Source of the DNA: CAWFLT01 sp963816795
Lineage (GTDB): Bacteria > Acidobacteriota > Vicinamibacteria > Vicinamibacterales > SCN-69-37
DNA: 64,000 bases
Reading direction: 5' to 3'
NCBI GenBank assembly: GCA_963816795.1
Contig: CAWFLT010000014.1
Span: 310,001 to 374,000 of the forward strand
Shown in pieces: positions 8,215 through 17,380 of this stretch. How positions within the stretch are numbered: position 1 is the first letter of the stretch; the number at the start of each line of letters is the position of its first letter. A model generated the notes under the pieces. The model did no database searches, was not told the origin of the DNA, and worked only from the letters and a program-made list of their open reading frames with translations. A program made the position numbers and the translations under genes.

Positions 8215-9572
8215 GTGACTGAGCTTACTGCATCGACGACGCTCACCAGCGCGCTGGCCGACCTCGAGGCGCGACGAACGTCGTCTGCGCAACTGGTCGA
8301 AGCGAGCCTGTCCGCGATCGCGCGGCACCAGGCGGCCACGCACGCGTTCATCACCGTCGACGCCGACGGCGCGCGCCGCGACGCGGCCGTGCTCGATCGC
8401 GAGCGCGCGAGCGGGCGGCTGCGCGGACCGCTCCACGGCGTGCCGATCTCGCTCAAAGATCTCATCGATGTCGCCGGCAGCCGCGACGACCGCCGCGTCA
8501 CGTGTGCTCGCCGATCGCGTCGCGACCACCGACGCCGAGCTGACCCGGCGGCTCAGGCAGGCCGGCGCGGTGTTTCTCGGCAAGACCAACCTGCACGAGT
8601 TCGCGCTCGGCACGACCAGTGAGGACTCCGCGTTCGGTGCGGTCAAACATCCGTCGGACCTGACCCGATCCCCAGGGGGATCGAGCGGCGGGTCCGCCGT
8701 CGCGGTCGCCACCGGCATGGGGTTGGCGTCGATCGGTTCGGACACCGGCGGGTCGATCCGGATCCCGGCGGCCTGCTGCGGCATCGTGGGTCTGAAACCG
8801 ACGGTTGGCGAAGTGCCGACCACGGGCGTGGTGCCGCTCAGCGCCACGCTGGATCATGTCGGCCCGCTGACGCGCAGCGTCGCTGACGCCGCGCTGCTCT
8901 GGGCCGTGCTCACCGGCCGGGACCCGGCGACGCCGGTTCCGACACCGCTCAGCGGCTTGCGGCTGGGACGGCTACGCGGCCCGCTCGATTCGCCGATCGC
9001 ACCGGACGTCCGGACGGCGTTCGAACGCGCGCTCGCGCGCGCGACGGAGGCGGGGGCCATCGCTGAAGGACATCGAGTTGACCGACGCCCGGCGGATTCC
9101 TGAAATCTACGTCACCATCGTCCTCGCCGAAGCCGCGCAGTGCCACGCGCGCTATCTCGAGAGCCGCGCGGAGTTGTACTCGCCGACGGTGCGCAGCCGC
9201 ATCGAAAGCGGCAGGGCGATCACGGCGGTGCAGTATCTGGACGCACGAGACGAGGCGGACCGGTTGCGCGACGCCGTGGACGCGCTGCTGAACGACTGCG
9301 ATGCCCTCGTCCTGCCGACGCTGCCGATTGTCGCGCCGCCGATCGGACTGGCCGAAATGACGATCGATCCGATGGTGCCCGGGTCGACGCCGATCCGCTC
9401 GGCCATGTTGCGGCAGACGCAGCCGTTCAACCTGACGGGCCACCCCGCCATCTCGCTCCCGATCCCGGCCGCGAACTTGCCGGTCGGCCTCCAACTCGTC
9501 GGCCGGCGCCACGAAACGGCACGGCTCCTCGACGTCGCCGCCGCGTGTGAGAAGATGCTCGAGGGCCGGTAA
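8215..9572 (+). pseudogene. Amidase (GatA-like signature family), two frameshifts
   Basis: Three overlapping frames together give one amidase of about 450 residues starting from the GTG at 8215. The Ser-cisSer-Lys triad is intact: Lys in GVPISLKDLIDVAG, Ser in SPGGSSGGSAVAVA and SDTGGSIRIPA. One frameshift lies near 8481 (after LIDVAGS, before ATTAASRVLADR). The second lies near 9060 (before LKDIELTDARRIPEIYVTIV). The C-terminal part DALVLPTLPIVAPPIG and FNLTGHPAISLPIP is normal. Conservation on both sides of each break favours sequencing error over decay. It would hydrolyse a carboxamide; the absence of gatB/gatC argues against a tRNA amidotransferase role. Confidence 0.8.
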
Positions 9573-9584
9573 CCTGAGAGCCTC

Positions 9585-10040
9585 ATGCCGAAGAACGTCT
9601 CTGTTTCAGAAGCGCACACGATGCAGCAGGCCGGCGCGACGTATGTGGATGTTCGATCGTCCAGCGAATACGCGGCCGGGCATCCAGCCGGCGCGGTCAA
9701 TGTGCCGCTGCTCGAACGCGACGAACACACCGGGCAGATGCAACCGAACCCCGACTTCGCCCGCGTCATGCAGGCCAACTTTTCGCCGGACGCGAGTTTG
9801 CTCATCGGCTGCCAGGTCGGCGGCCGGTCCGCGCGTGCCGCGCAAATGCTGGAGGCGTTTGGTTTCGCCGACGTCAGCAACGTCAAAGGCGGATACGGGG
9901 GCGCGCGGGATCCCCTCGGCCGCGTGCTGGATCCCGGCTGGTTCGAATCGGCCCTTCCTGTCGAGACCGAAGCCCCGGCGGGACGGCGGTACGAGGATCT
10001 CGCTGGCCAAGGCCGACGCCTGATCCGTGATCGCCCGTAG
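9585..10040 (+). CDS. Rhodanese-domain protein
   Basis: A 151-residue single rhodanese domain. VDVRSSSEYAAGHPAGAVNVP is followed by the active loop IGCQVGGRSARAAQML, which has the catalytic Cys and the CxxGxR form, and then by a glycine-rich VKGGYGG turn. Such proteins transfer sulfane sulfur in the cytoplasm. It starts 12 bp after the amidase stop, and its own stop overlaps the GTG start of the next gene by 14 bp. Confidence 0.85.
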   Translation: MPKNVSVSEAHTMQQAGATYVDVRSSSEYAAGHPAGAVNVPLLERDEHTGQMQPNPDFARVMQANFSPDASLLIGCQVGGRSARAAQMLEAFGFADVSNVKGGYGGARDPLGRVLDPGWFESALPVETEAPAGRRYEDLAGQGRRLIRDRP

Positions 10041-11038
10041 CTTCCATGCCTGGGAACGCCGCCTGGCGTCGGTCGACACCAATCGGGTCGTCCGGCCGTT
10101 CGAGTGGGGTCTCGATTGGCTCGACCTGACGTCGATCGCCTCGCCGGCCGCCGGCGTCGCCCAGTGGGCCACCACGACACTGGCGAACAGCGACGCGTTC
10201 TTCGCGACACCGCCTGCTGACGACTTCGAGTTGCGCGACGGCGTGCTGCGGTTCCCGAGCGCGTTCGACTCGCCGTCTCCGATCAACAACACCGTCGTCG
10301 TCCGCGTGTTTCCGGCGCGCGTCAAGCACGCGGCGCAGCCGCGGCGCGCCGTCGTCGTGCTCCCGCAGTGGAACGCCGATCCGCAAGGGCACGTCGGGTT
10401 GTGTCAGCTGTTCGCGCGATTCGGGATCACCGCGCTCCGGCTGAGCCTGCCGTATCACGATGCGCGCCGGCCGCCTGAACTGGAGCGCGCCGACTACATC
10501 GTCAGCGCCAACGTCGGACGCACGCTGCAGGCCAATCGTCAGGCCGTGCTCGACGCGCGGCGCGCGGTCGCACTGGCTCGCGCGCGAGGGATTCGAACGG
10601 ATCGGCATCATGGGCACGAGCCTCGGCTCGTGTCTGGCGATGCTCACGATGGCGCACGAGCCGCTCTTGACCGCCGGCGCGTTCAATCACGTCTCGCCGT
10701 ACTTCGCCGACGTCGTCTGGCGCGGCCTCTCGACGCGTCACGTGCGCGCCGGCCTCGACGGTCACGTCACGCTCGACACGCTGCGCGACTACTGGATGCC
10801 GATCAGCCCGTGGCCGTTCATCGAGCGCGTGCGCGGCCGGCAGGTGCTGCTGGTGTACGCGCAGTACGACCTGACGTTCCCGGTCGACTTGTCGCGCGCG
10901 TTCATCCGCGAATTCAGGCAGCGCCAGTTGCCGCATCAGACCGCCCTCTTGCCGTGCGGGCACTACACAACGGGCAAGGCGCCGTTCAAGTACCTCGACG
11001 GGTATTACCTGACGAAGTTCTTCGTAAATCGACTTTAG
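10027..11038 (+). pseudogene. Alpha/beta hydrolase (ABHD18-like), one frameshift
   Basis: Frame one (GTG 10027 to about 10570) gives a long N-terminal half with RRAVVVLPQWNADPQGHVG and LRLSLPYHDARRPPELERAD. Frame two continues with WLAREGFERIGIMGTSLGSC, the nucleophile elbow GTSLGS, and ends with the His region LLPCGHYTTGKAPFKYLDGY. A single extra base near 10571 separates them. The joined product is about 335 residues, a normal size. The substrate is unknown; this family is poorly characterised. The clean continuation suggests a sequencing indel. Confidence 0.75.
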
Positions 11039-11254
11039 GTCTGCCTCCTCCCCGCTGGCGCCGTCAACGTGAGATAAAAATCATCCGTAAGGCAGTCTTC
11101 AATCAGTCATGAAGGCTCCTCATCGGAGGACAACTGGATCCACATCAGACCTGGTACCACAGTTGCACTATCCCGCCTCGAATACTTCGTGCGGTCTTTA
11201 GACCCCCAGTATCTGCTGGCACTCATAAATCAGATAGGAAGCTTTAGAGGAGCG
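11039..11254 (+). other. Intergenic leader of the PEP-CTERM gene
   Basis: 216 bp with no gene. It is visibly richer in A and T than the surroundings and probably carries the promoter of the exported protein that follows; no convincing -35/-10 pair was picked. AGAGGAG at 11246-11252 serves the ATG at 11255. Confidence 0.4.
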
Positions 11255-11967
11255 ATGAAGCGGCTAGGTGTAGTTCTTGGTGTGTTTGGTTCTCTTGCGA
11301 TTCTCCCGGCGGTCGCCTCGGCGGCGCCGATTACTTTCAGTGGGGCCCCGGATGGCCTGACGTTCTCAATCGAGAACGTGTGAGTCCTACGGGTGACCTG
11401 TGTTGGTCGGCGACTCAACGAGCGACACCTACTTGGTGACGCTGCAGTTGGTCACCACGACGGCCTACAGCGACGCGACGCGTCCTTACCTCCAGTCAGT
11501 CGCGCTCGACGTTGGGGGCAGCATTGACGATGCGGACTCTGGTGACGTCCCCGGTGGCGGCTTGACTTGGGCGATTGGGGCCTTGGATCAAGGGCATCAA
11601 TGGTTCAAACGGCAAGTGCAATGCCGACGCCGATGGTGCAATCTGCGTCGAGGAGGATCCGGCGCTGCCGGGTCTCTTGCTGGACGCCAATGCACACCTA
11701 CACTTGGGTGTTCAAGATTGATCTCGGCGATAGCGGCCATCGGGCTTCCCTCCCTGAAATTCGCGACGGCCGATGCTGAAGCTCAACGGCGCGCCGCAGT
11801 GGGAAGACACACTTGTCTCGTCGGCGCTGACAGGCAACGGACCAGTGATTGATCTCCAGGAAACGTCTCCCGTGATCACGTCGACTCCCGAGCCCGGTTC
11901 GCTGATTCTGCTCGGCACCGGCCTGATCGGTGCGGCGCGGGGCCTGCGTCGGCGGTTCCGCAAGTAA
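11255..11967 (+). pseudogene. PEP-CTERM sorted exported protein, multiple frameshifts
   Basis: Starts MKRLGVVLGVFGSLAIL with a signal peptide ending at VASAAP. It ends 237 codons later with the sorting signal TPEPGSLILLGTGLIGAARG followed by a basic LRRRFRK tail. That combination is diagnostic for PEP-CTERM/exosortase substrates. Between them the coding signal moves across at least three frames (for example HTYTWVFKIDLGDSG in one and PSLKFATADAEA in another). The protein would be exported and handled by an exosortase, which is not in the window. The function of the mature part is unknown. Confidence 0.75.
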
Positions 11968-12314
11968 CTCTCAGTTCGATCGTCTTTGCCACGCGGGGCG
12001 CCTTCGGGCGCCCCGCGTTTTTTTTCGACGAACGTTCGATGCCGCTCGGTTCGGAGGTTCGCTCGCGCTCCGTTCGGCGGCGCGGGCGGACTGAGAACGG
12101 CCCGCAGGTATTTGAAGAGTCCCTTCAGGGCGTCGTAGATAACGGCGCCAATCGCCTGCATGAAGGGGCCTGGGTCGCCCTTGAACATCGCGCCGGCGGC
12201 GTCGGCGCCCTTGACGGGATCCGAGAGCAAGAGCCAGATCGTCGCGCCGGCGACGGTCGCCGCCATCACCCCGATGATGGCCACGAGACTCACACTCCAG
12301 CGTGCGATGTTCAT
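11712..12314 (-). CDS. Small inner-membrane protein, 3' end doubtful
   Basis: From ATG 12314 the frame encodes a plausible membrane anchor (MNIARWSVSLVAIIGVMAA and AGATIWLLLSDPV) and an amphipathic GAVIYDALKGLFKYL segment. After about residue 75 it turns into Arg-rich sequence that is antisense to the PEP-CTERM gene and its terminator. The real protein is probably only 75-85 residues, with its stop lost to an indel. No function is known. Confidence 0.35.
   Translation of the reverse strand: MNIARWSVSLVAIIGVMAATVAGATIWLLLSDPVKGADAAGAMFKGDPGPFMQAIGAVIYDALKGLFKYLRAVLSPPAPPNGARANLRTERHRTFVEKKRGAPEGAPRGKDDRTESYLRNRRRRPRAAPIRPVPSRISEPGSGVDVITGDVSWRSITGPLPVSADETSVSSHCGAPLSFSIGRREFQGGKPDGRYRRDQS
11992..12025 (+). 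terminator. Strong rho-independent terminator
   Basis: An 11-bp perfect stem, CGCGGGGCGCC and GGCGCCCCGCG, encloses a TTCG tetraloop and is followed by eight T residues. It lies 24 bp after the PEP-CTERM stop. Confidence 0.95.
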
Positions 12315-12379
12315 GGCAGTCGTCAGTCTAGCATCGCGCCTCCGGCCGGCCAGGCCGGTCGGCGCGTGGACCGCTCCGC

Positions 12380-12478
12380 TCACATTACCAATACGATCTT
12401 CCCGAACTGATCGGATACCTCCATTCGCCGATGCGCCTGTGCGGTTTCGGACAGTGGGAACGTCGAATCGACGCGACC
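12380..12478 (-). pseudogene. Isolated 3' tail of a quinone oxidoreductase / zinc-type alcohol dehydrogenase
   Basis: Reads GRVDSTFPLSETAQAHRRME followed by VSDQFGKIVLVM and a stop. This is the standard C-terminus of NADPH:quinone oxidoreductase-like MDR proteins (FPL...AxxAHRxME...GKIVL). Nothing upstream continues the protein; the adjacent M16 gene ends at 12526. Just upstream lies GGGGTCAGATCC, a short sequence that recurs as GGGGTCAGACC at 40760. It looks like a gene remnant left by deletion. Confidence 0.7.
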
Positions 12479-12525
12479 CTGCGTCCGGGGTCAGATCCAG
12501 ACCATGACGAGTCGCCGAATGTTCA

Positions 12526-13956
12526 TCAGAACTCTGGCGTGACGGTGACGACCTCGCGTCCAATCTCGATCAGCGTCGCCGCATGCTGGGGATCGCCGGC
12601 AACGACCACGACGGCATCGTCGGGATGCAGGAATTGTCTGGCGGCGGCTTCGATGTCCGCCGCCGACAGTGCCTCGACCTCAGGCACGAAGCGATCGAAC
12701 GTCGCATCATCGAGCCCGTGCGTCACGAGCTGCGCCATGGCGCGGGTCAGGTGCCCGGCCGCCTCGAAATTGCGCACGTAGCCGCGCGTGAGCGAGGCAC
12801 GGGCGGCGTCGAGCTCATCGCGACCGACGGCGGCGTCCGTCTGGATGCCGCGGATCTCCGCGAGGATCTCGCGTACGGCGACGGCGGTCGCATCGCCCTG
12901 GACGCTGGTGTCGCAGGAGAAGGTCCCGCCGGCCCGCCGCATGTCGAATGACGTTCGAGCGCCATAGGTGATCGCGCGCGTCTCACGCAGGTTGCGATTG
13001 ATCCGGCTGGTGAACATCCCGCCGAGCATCGCGTTGAGCGTGATGAGCGCGTGATAGGCGCTCACAAGCCGCGGAGGGCCAAGGTGGCCGACGCGCACCT
13101 CCGACTGCGGCGCGCCTGGCCGCTCGATGAGCAGCGCACGAGCCGGTGCAGGGGAATCGTTCGGGAGACCGCCGGCGGCAGCCAGGTCCGCGTCGGTCGG
13201 CGCCGGCAGCGGCAGTGGCCGCGACGCGTCGCTGGCCCACGACGCGAAGGCGGCGTTGGCTGCCGACATCGCCGCTGCGGGCGTGACGTCGCCAGCGAGC
13301 AGCAGGGTGGCGCGCGCCGGCCCGAAGTTTGCCGTCCAGAATGCGCGCGCCTCGTCGAGCGTCACGGCCAGGAGCGAACGCGTCGTTCCCAATCCACCGC
13401 GCCCGTAGGGATGGCCGCCGAACACCGCCTGGAGAAACGCCCGGTCCGCGACCGCCGCGGGCGATCGGCTGAGCTGTCGCAGCCGGCTGACGCGCAGGTC
13501 ACGGACGCGCATCAGGTCAGGTTCGGTGAGGTGCGGCCTCGCGACGATGTCGGCGACGATGCCGAGCACGGGGATCAAAAAGCGCGACAGCGTGGTCGCC
13601 GAGATCGCGGTCATGTCCGCCCCGACGTCCACCTCGAGGCGGGCGCCGAGGCGCGACAGCGCGTCCGCCAACGCAATCGCGTCGCGCCCACCGGCGCCTT
13701 CGTCCATGAGGTCCGCGACGAGACTGGCGAGCCCGGGACGGCCGCCGGGATCCTGCGCGGATCCGCCGTCGATCAGCAGCGTCGCCGACACCGCCGGCAC
13801 GCCCGGCTGCGCCACGCACCACACCTGCAGTCCGTTGGCGATCGCATGGCGATGCACCTCCGGAAAGCGCATTGCGGTGGGCGGGCCTGGACGCGGCAGG
13901 TCGAAGCGCGACGAGCGGGCGACGGCCGGCAGTGCGGGGTCGGGACCGACGGTCAC
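12526..13956 (-). CDS. M16-family peptidase-like subunit lacking the zinc site
   Basis: A 476-residue protein with two M16 domains. At the position of the HxxEH zinc motif it reads GLASLVADLMDEGAGG, so the metal ligands are absent and it should be the non-catalytic partner. SEVRVGHLGPPR and the segment NAMLGGMFTSRINRNLRE are the typical second-domain features. M16B proteases work as an active/inactive pair, and the active partner is immediately upstream, overlapping by ATGA. The pair would degrade peptides in the periplasm or cytosol; neither start shows a clear signal peptide. Confidence 0.85.
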   Translation of the reverse strand: MTVGPDPALPAVARSSRFDLPRPGPPTAMRFPEVHRHAIANGLQVWCVAQPGVPAVSATLLIDGGSAQDPGGRPGLASLVADLMDEGAGGRDAIALADALSRLGARLEVDVGADMTAISATTLSRFLIPVLGIVADIVARPHLTEPDLMRVRDLRVSRLRQLSRSPAAVADRAFLQAVFGGHPYGRGGLGTTRSLLAVTLDEARAFWTANFGPARATLLLAGDVTPAAAMSAANAAFASWASDASRPLPLPAPTDADLAAAGGLPNDSPAPARALLIERPGAPQSEVRVGHLGPPRLVSAYHALITLNAMLGGMFTSRINRNLRETRAITYGARTSFDMRRAGGTFSCDTSVQGDATAVAVREILAEIRGIQTDAAVGRDELDAARASLTRGYVRNFEAAGHLTRAMAQLVTHGLDDATFDRFVPEVEALSAADIEAAARQFLHPDDAVVVVAGDPQHAATLIEIGREVVTVTPEF

Positions 13957-15260
13957 AAGCCCGCCGCCACCGGCACCGATCCGTTCAACGCCAGCCCGCC
14001 CTGCCCTTCCGGCACGACCGAAAGCGCAACCGCGGCCGCCGGATCGAGCCAGTCCTTCGTCGCCGCGCGAATCCGCTCCGGCGTCGCGGTGAGATAGCGG
14101 GCCAGATCGGTATCGAACGCGTCAGGCGTGCCGACGGTGGTGTTGTACGCGTTCAACTGATCCGCCTTGCCGCCGAATCCGCCGAGAAGCTGCAGCCGAT
14201 ACACAAACGCCGCTTCCGCCTGCGCGCGGCCGCGCTCGACATCGCCATCGTCCGGGCCGTCGGCAGCGAGTTGTTGCAGCTCTTCGCCGATCGCGGCGTA
14301 GAGCTCGTCCAGGGAACAGCCGGGAGCCGCCGTCACGATCACTTGAAAGATCCCGCTCACGTCACGTGAGGACTGCGCCGCGGTCACATCCGACGCCAAC
14401 CGCCGTTCGTAGATGAGCCGGCGGTACAGGCGTGAGGTGCGGCCGTTGGCGAGCACGTCGGCGGCGAGGTCGAGCTCGGCGTCGCCGGGCGCGTGCAGCG
14501 CCGGCGAGTGCCACGCCAGATACAACCGCGGCAGCTCGACGCGATCCTCCATCGTGAGCCGGATCGCGGCGCGAGAGACGGCCGGCGCCGTCACCTTCGC
14601 GACGGGTGGGCCAGACGCGATCTCGCCGAACAACTCGGCCGCCAGATCGATCGCGCCGGCCGTGTCGACATCGCCGGCGATGACGAGCGAGGCGTTTGCC
14701 GGGTGGTAGAAGCGCGTGAAGAAATCACGCGCGTCGTCGAGCGTGGCGCTGTGGAGGTCCGGCACCAGCCCAATCGTCGGCCAATGATACGGATGGGCTG
14801 GCGGAAAGAGCGTCCGCATCAACGCGAACTGCGCGAGGCCGTACGGCCGGTTCTCGTAACTCTGACGGCGCTCGTTGAGGACGACGCCGCGCTGCGTTTC
14901 GAATCGATCGGCCGAGAGCGCCGGCAGCATCCAGCCCATGCGGTCGGCTTCCATCCACAGCGCCAGAGGCAGCGCCTCGGTCGGCACCGTCTCCCAGTAG
15001 TTGGTGCGGTCAGCGCTTGTGGACCCGTTCACCGCCGCGCCGGCCCGCTGCAGCGGTTCGAAGTACCCGTGCGGCTGGTGCTCCGAACCCTCGAACATCA
15101 AGTGCTCGAAGAGATGCGCCAGCCCGGTGTGGCCCGGCGTCTCGTGCTTCGACCCGACGCGGTACCAGACGTTCACCGCGACGAGCGGCAACCTCCGGTC
15201 CTCGTGCACGATGATGTCGAGTCCGTTCGGCAGCCGCGTCTTCGTGAACGGGACGTGCAC
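13953..15260 (-). CDS. M16-family zinc peptidase (catalytic subunit)
   Basis: A 435-residue pitrilysin-type protein. The inverted zinc motif HLFEH is present in TGLAHLFEHLMFEGSEH, and the third ligand Glu lies about 75 residues on in VLNERRQSYENRPYG. The substrate-site arginine/tyrosine region appears near residues 320-340 as AAFVYRLQLLGGFGGKAD. The gene is followed with a 4-bp overlap by its inactive paralogue and preceded by mrp with 3 bp between them, so they form one operon. Confidence 0.92.
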   Translation of the reverse strand: MHVPFTKTRLPNGLDIIVHEDRRLPLVAVNVWYRVGSKHETPGHTGLAHLFEHLMFEGSEHQPHGYFEPLQRAGAAVNGSTSADRTNYWETVPTEALPLALWMEADRMGWMLPALSADRFETQRGVVLNERRQSYENRPYGLAQFALMRTLFPPAHPYHWPTIGLVPDLHSATLDDARDFFTRFYHPANASLVIAGDVDTAGAIDLAAELFGEIASGPPVAKVTAPAVSRAAIRLTMEDRVELPRLYLAWHSPALHAPGDAELDLAADVLANGRTSRLYRRLIYERRLASDVTAAQSSRDVSGIFQVIVTAAPGCSLDELYAAIGEELQQLAADGPDDGDVERGRAQAEAAFVYRLQLLGGFGGKADQLNAYNTTVGTPDAFDTDLARYLTATPERIRAATKDWLDPAAAVALSVVPEGQGGLALNGSVPVAAGL

Positions 15261-15263
15261 GAA

Positions 15264-16346
15264 TCAGTTCACCTGGCGCAGCGGAATCGCGCGCCGCGAG
15301 TACGACGCGATCGAGACCTGCTGCGCGACGCGCTCGGCCACCGACATGATTGCTCGCGCCGGCGGCGAGTCCGGTTCGCCGATCACGATCGGCACGCCTT
15401 CGTCGCCGCCGCGGCGGACGGGCTCGTAGAGCGGAATGCTGCCGAGAAACGGCACGGTGAGGTCAGTCGCCAGCCGCTCCCCGCCGCCGCGGCCGAAGAG
15501 ATCCGTTTCCTTCCCGCAGCCCGGGCAGGTGAAGTGGCTCATGTTCTCGATCAGCCCGAGCGTTGGAATGTTCAGCTTGCGATACATCTGCACAGCACGC
15601 CGCGTATCGGCCAGCGACACCGACTGCGGCGTCGTCACCAGGACGGCGCCGGCGACGGGCACGGACTGGCTGAGGCTGAGCGCGACGTCACCGGTGCCCG
15701 GGGGCATGTCGACAACCAGGTAATCGATACTGCCCCAGCGAACGTCCCGGAAGAACTGCGTGATCGCCCCATGGAGCATCGGGCCACGCCAGATGATCGG
15801 CGCGTCGTCCTCGGTCAGAAATCCCATGGAGACGAGCTGCACGCCGTAGCGCTCCGCGGGCACGATCTTCTGGCCGTCCGTTTCGAGCCGGGTCTTGACG
15901 CCCATCATGATCGGCACGTTCGGACCGTACATGTCGCCGTCGAGCAGCGCGACCCGGCTGCCGCGCTGCGCCAACGCCACGGCCAGATTCACGGACACGG
16001 TGGTCTTGCCGACGCCGCCCTTGCCGGCGCCGACCGCGATGATGTTCTTGACGCCGTCGACGGCCGCCTTTCCGAGCTCAGGACGATCGTTGGCGCGGAC
16101 GCTGGCAGTCATCTCGATCTCGACCGCGGTCACGCCGGCGATCGCCGTCACCGCCGCGTGCGCCTGATCGCGCATCAGATCCTTGACCGGACACGCCGGC
16201 GTCGTCAGCTCGATCGTGAAGGCGACGCGGCCATCGTCGATGGCGAGCTTCTTGACGAAGCCGAGCGCGACGATGTCTTTGTGCAGGTCGGGATCTCTGA
16301 CGGCGCGAAGGGCGTCGAGCACGGCGCTCTCGGTCGGGTTCGGCAT
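15264..16346 (-). CDS. mrp: Mrp/NBP35-family iron-sulfur carrier ATPase
   Basis: A 360-residue protein. The N-terminal DUF59/MIP18-like domain (residues 5-80, LDALRAVRDPDLHKDIVALG) is followed by a deviant Walker A, GAGKGGVGKTTVSVNLA, then YLVVDMPPGTGDVALSL and the CxxC pair in HFTCPGCGKETDLFG that bridges the cluster in the dimer. It carries and delivers Fe-S clusters. ATG 16346 was preferred over the ORF start 21 codons upstream because family homology begins here. It sits in the membrane-protein/Mrp/M16 operon. Confidence 0.92.
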   Translation of the reverse strand: MPNPTESAVLDALRAVRDPDLHKDIVALGFVKKLAIDDGRVAFTIELTTPACPVKDLMRDQAHAAVTAIAGVTAVEIEMTASVRANDRPELGKAAVDGVKNIIAVGAGKGGVGKTTVSVNLAVALAQRGSRVALLDGDMYGPNVPIMMGVKTRLETDGQKIVPAERYGVQLVSMGFLTEDDAPIIWRGPMLHGAITQFFRDVRWGSIDYLVVDMPPGTGDVALSLSQSVPVAGAVLVTTPQSVSLADTRRAVQMYRKLNIPTLGLIENMSHFTCPGCGKETDLFGRGGGERLATDLTVPFLGSIPLYEPVRRGGDEGVPIVIGEPDSPPARAIMSVAERVAQQVSIASYSRRAIPLRQVN

Positions 16347-16371
16347 AGACGAACGATTGTACAGGTACGGC

Positions 16372-16716
16372 CTACCTTGCGAGCTCCTGTTCGGCGAGGT
16401 CCCCGACATATGGCAGCTTGTAGACCTTGCCCATGAACGCCTGGGTCATCAAAAAGAGCCAGAGCATCGTCACGCCGACAATGAAGGGCCAGTACAGGAG
16501 ACGGCCGACGAGCGGCAGTCCGGTCAGAACGAGGTGCGCCACGAGGACGCCGGCAAATGTCAACGTGGACTGCATCGCGTGAAACCGGACGAAACGGTCG
16601 TTCTTTTCGATGACCAGCAGGATGAGGCCGGAGATGAGCCCGGCGGCGTACGCGACCGCGGCGGCCACGTGGGGCTCGAAGCCCGATCCGCCCGTGCCCC
16701 GGCGCGCGCCGGTCAC
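16372..16716 (-). CDS. DUF4870/Tic20-like membrane protein
   Basis: A 114-residue protein with three or four hydrophobic helices: AAVAYAAGLISGLILLVIE, LTFAGVLVAHLVLTGLPLVG, and WPFIVGVTMLWLFLM. The motif IEKNDRFVRFHAMQS between the first two is characteristic of DUF4870 (K-x-RFxRFHA-x-QS). It is an inner-membrane protein of unknown function. It overlaps the upstream gene by 4 bp. Confidence 0.8.
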   Translation of the reverse strand: MTGARRGTGGSGFEPHVAAAVAYAAGLISGLILLVIEKNDRFVRFHAMQSTLTFAGVLVAHLVLTGLPLVGRLLYWPFIVGVTMLWLFLMTQAFMGKVYKLPYVGDLAEQELAR

Positions 16717-17138
16717 GCCGGCCCGACCGTGCCAACGGACGTGCCACGCGAGGGCCGGCCGAACTGGCGCCGCGCGTCGTCGTTCAAGAGCACCCAGAAG
16801 GTATAGACGCCGAGGGCGGTGCCGAACGGCACCAGAACCAGGTTCGGGAGCGCCGCCACGAGCGCGAGCGCGCGCCCGCTTCGACGGCGCCGGGTCAGAC
16901 CGCGAGCAATCACGATCATGATCGTCCCACCGACCGTCAGGATGACGCCGACGGTCACGAGCAGCCAGACTGCGGCCTGGCCGCCGGCGCCTGCGCCACC
17001 CAGATCATCGAGCGCCGCATCGGTGCCAATGGCCAGCACCCACAGCGACGCACCGGTCAGCAGGCCGAAGATACCCCAGACATCGTGCAAGCGACTGAGC
17101 AGGTTGAGATGGACAGGCATGCCGCCGGTCCGGATCAT
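16713..17138 (-). CDS. Hypothetical inner-membrane protein
   Basis: 141 residues with three predicted helices: GIFGLLTGASLWVLAIG, AVWLLVTVGVILTVGGTIMI and ALALVAALPNLVLVPFGTAL. The last resembles the TFWVLLNDDARRQFG end found in small membrane proteins of this phylum. The start ATG follows the stop of the J-domain gene without a gap (TAG then ATG); an internal ATG six codons later is also possible. Unrecognised function; the operon partner is DUF4870. Confidence 0.7.
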   Translation of the reverse strand: MIRTGGMPVHLNLLSRLHDVWGIFGLLTGASLWVLAIGTDAALDDLGGAGAGGQAAVWLLVTVGVILTVGGTIMIVIARGLTRRRRSGRALALVAALPNLVLVPFGTALGVYTFWVLLNDDARRQFGRPSRGTSVGTVGPA

Positions 17139-17363
17139 CTATCGATCGGGTCCGAAGAACGTGGACAGCATGCGATCGACGATCGCCGACATGTCGACAA
17201 AATCGATCGCCGCATCGCCAGGAGTCCGCGGGGTCACGGCGTCAGCGCCCGTGCGGTGCCGGAAGTCAGGATGCGAGCGGTCAAGATGGCGCCGGGACGC
17301 GCGCCGGATCTCGTCGGCCGGTGCGCCGTCCGGGACGCCGAGGATCTGAAAATAGTCGTGCAC
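17139..17363 (-). CDS. Minimal J-domain-like protein
   Basis: A 74-residue protein that opens HDYFQILGVPDGAPADEIRR and contains SHPDFRH. It therefore keeps helix II and the invariant HPD tripeptide of DnaJ domains, but lacks the zinc-finger and C-terminal parts of full DnaJ. It could stimulate an Hsp70, or be a specialised J protein for the membrane/Mrp cluster. It ends right before the next start. Confidence 0.7.
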   Translation of the reverse strand: MHDYFQILGVPDGAPADEIRRASRRHLDRSHPDFRHRTGADAVTPRTPGDAAIDFVDMSAIVDRMLSTFFGPDR

Positions 17364-17380
17364 CGGCGGCGGCGTGGGAA

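Noticed and set aside
7114..8847. Single 577-residue dehydrogenase fusion
   Set aside because: The N-terminal 200 codons are antisense to the amidase; the dehydrogenase begins at 8211.
13051..16436. Long plus-strand frames (348 and 647 codons)
   Set aside because: They are complementary-strand shadows of the M16 and Mrp genes, which have clear catalytic motifs.
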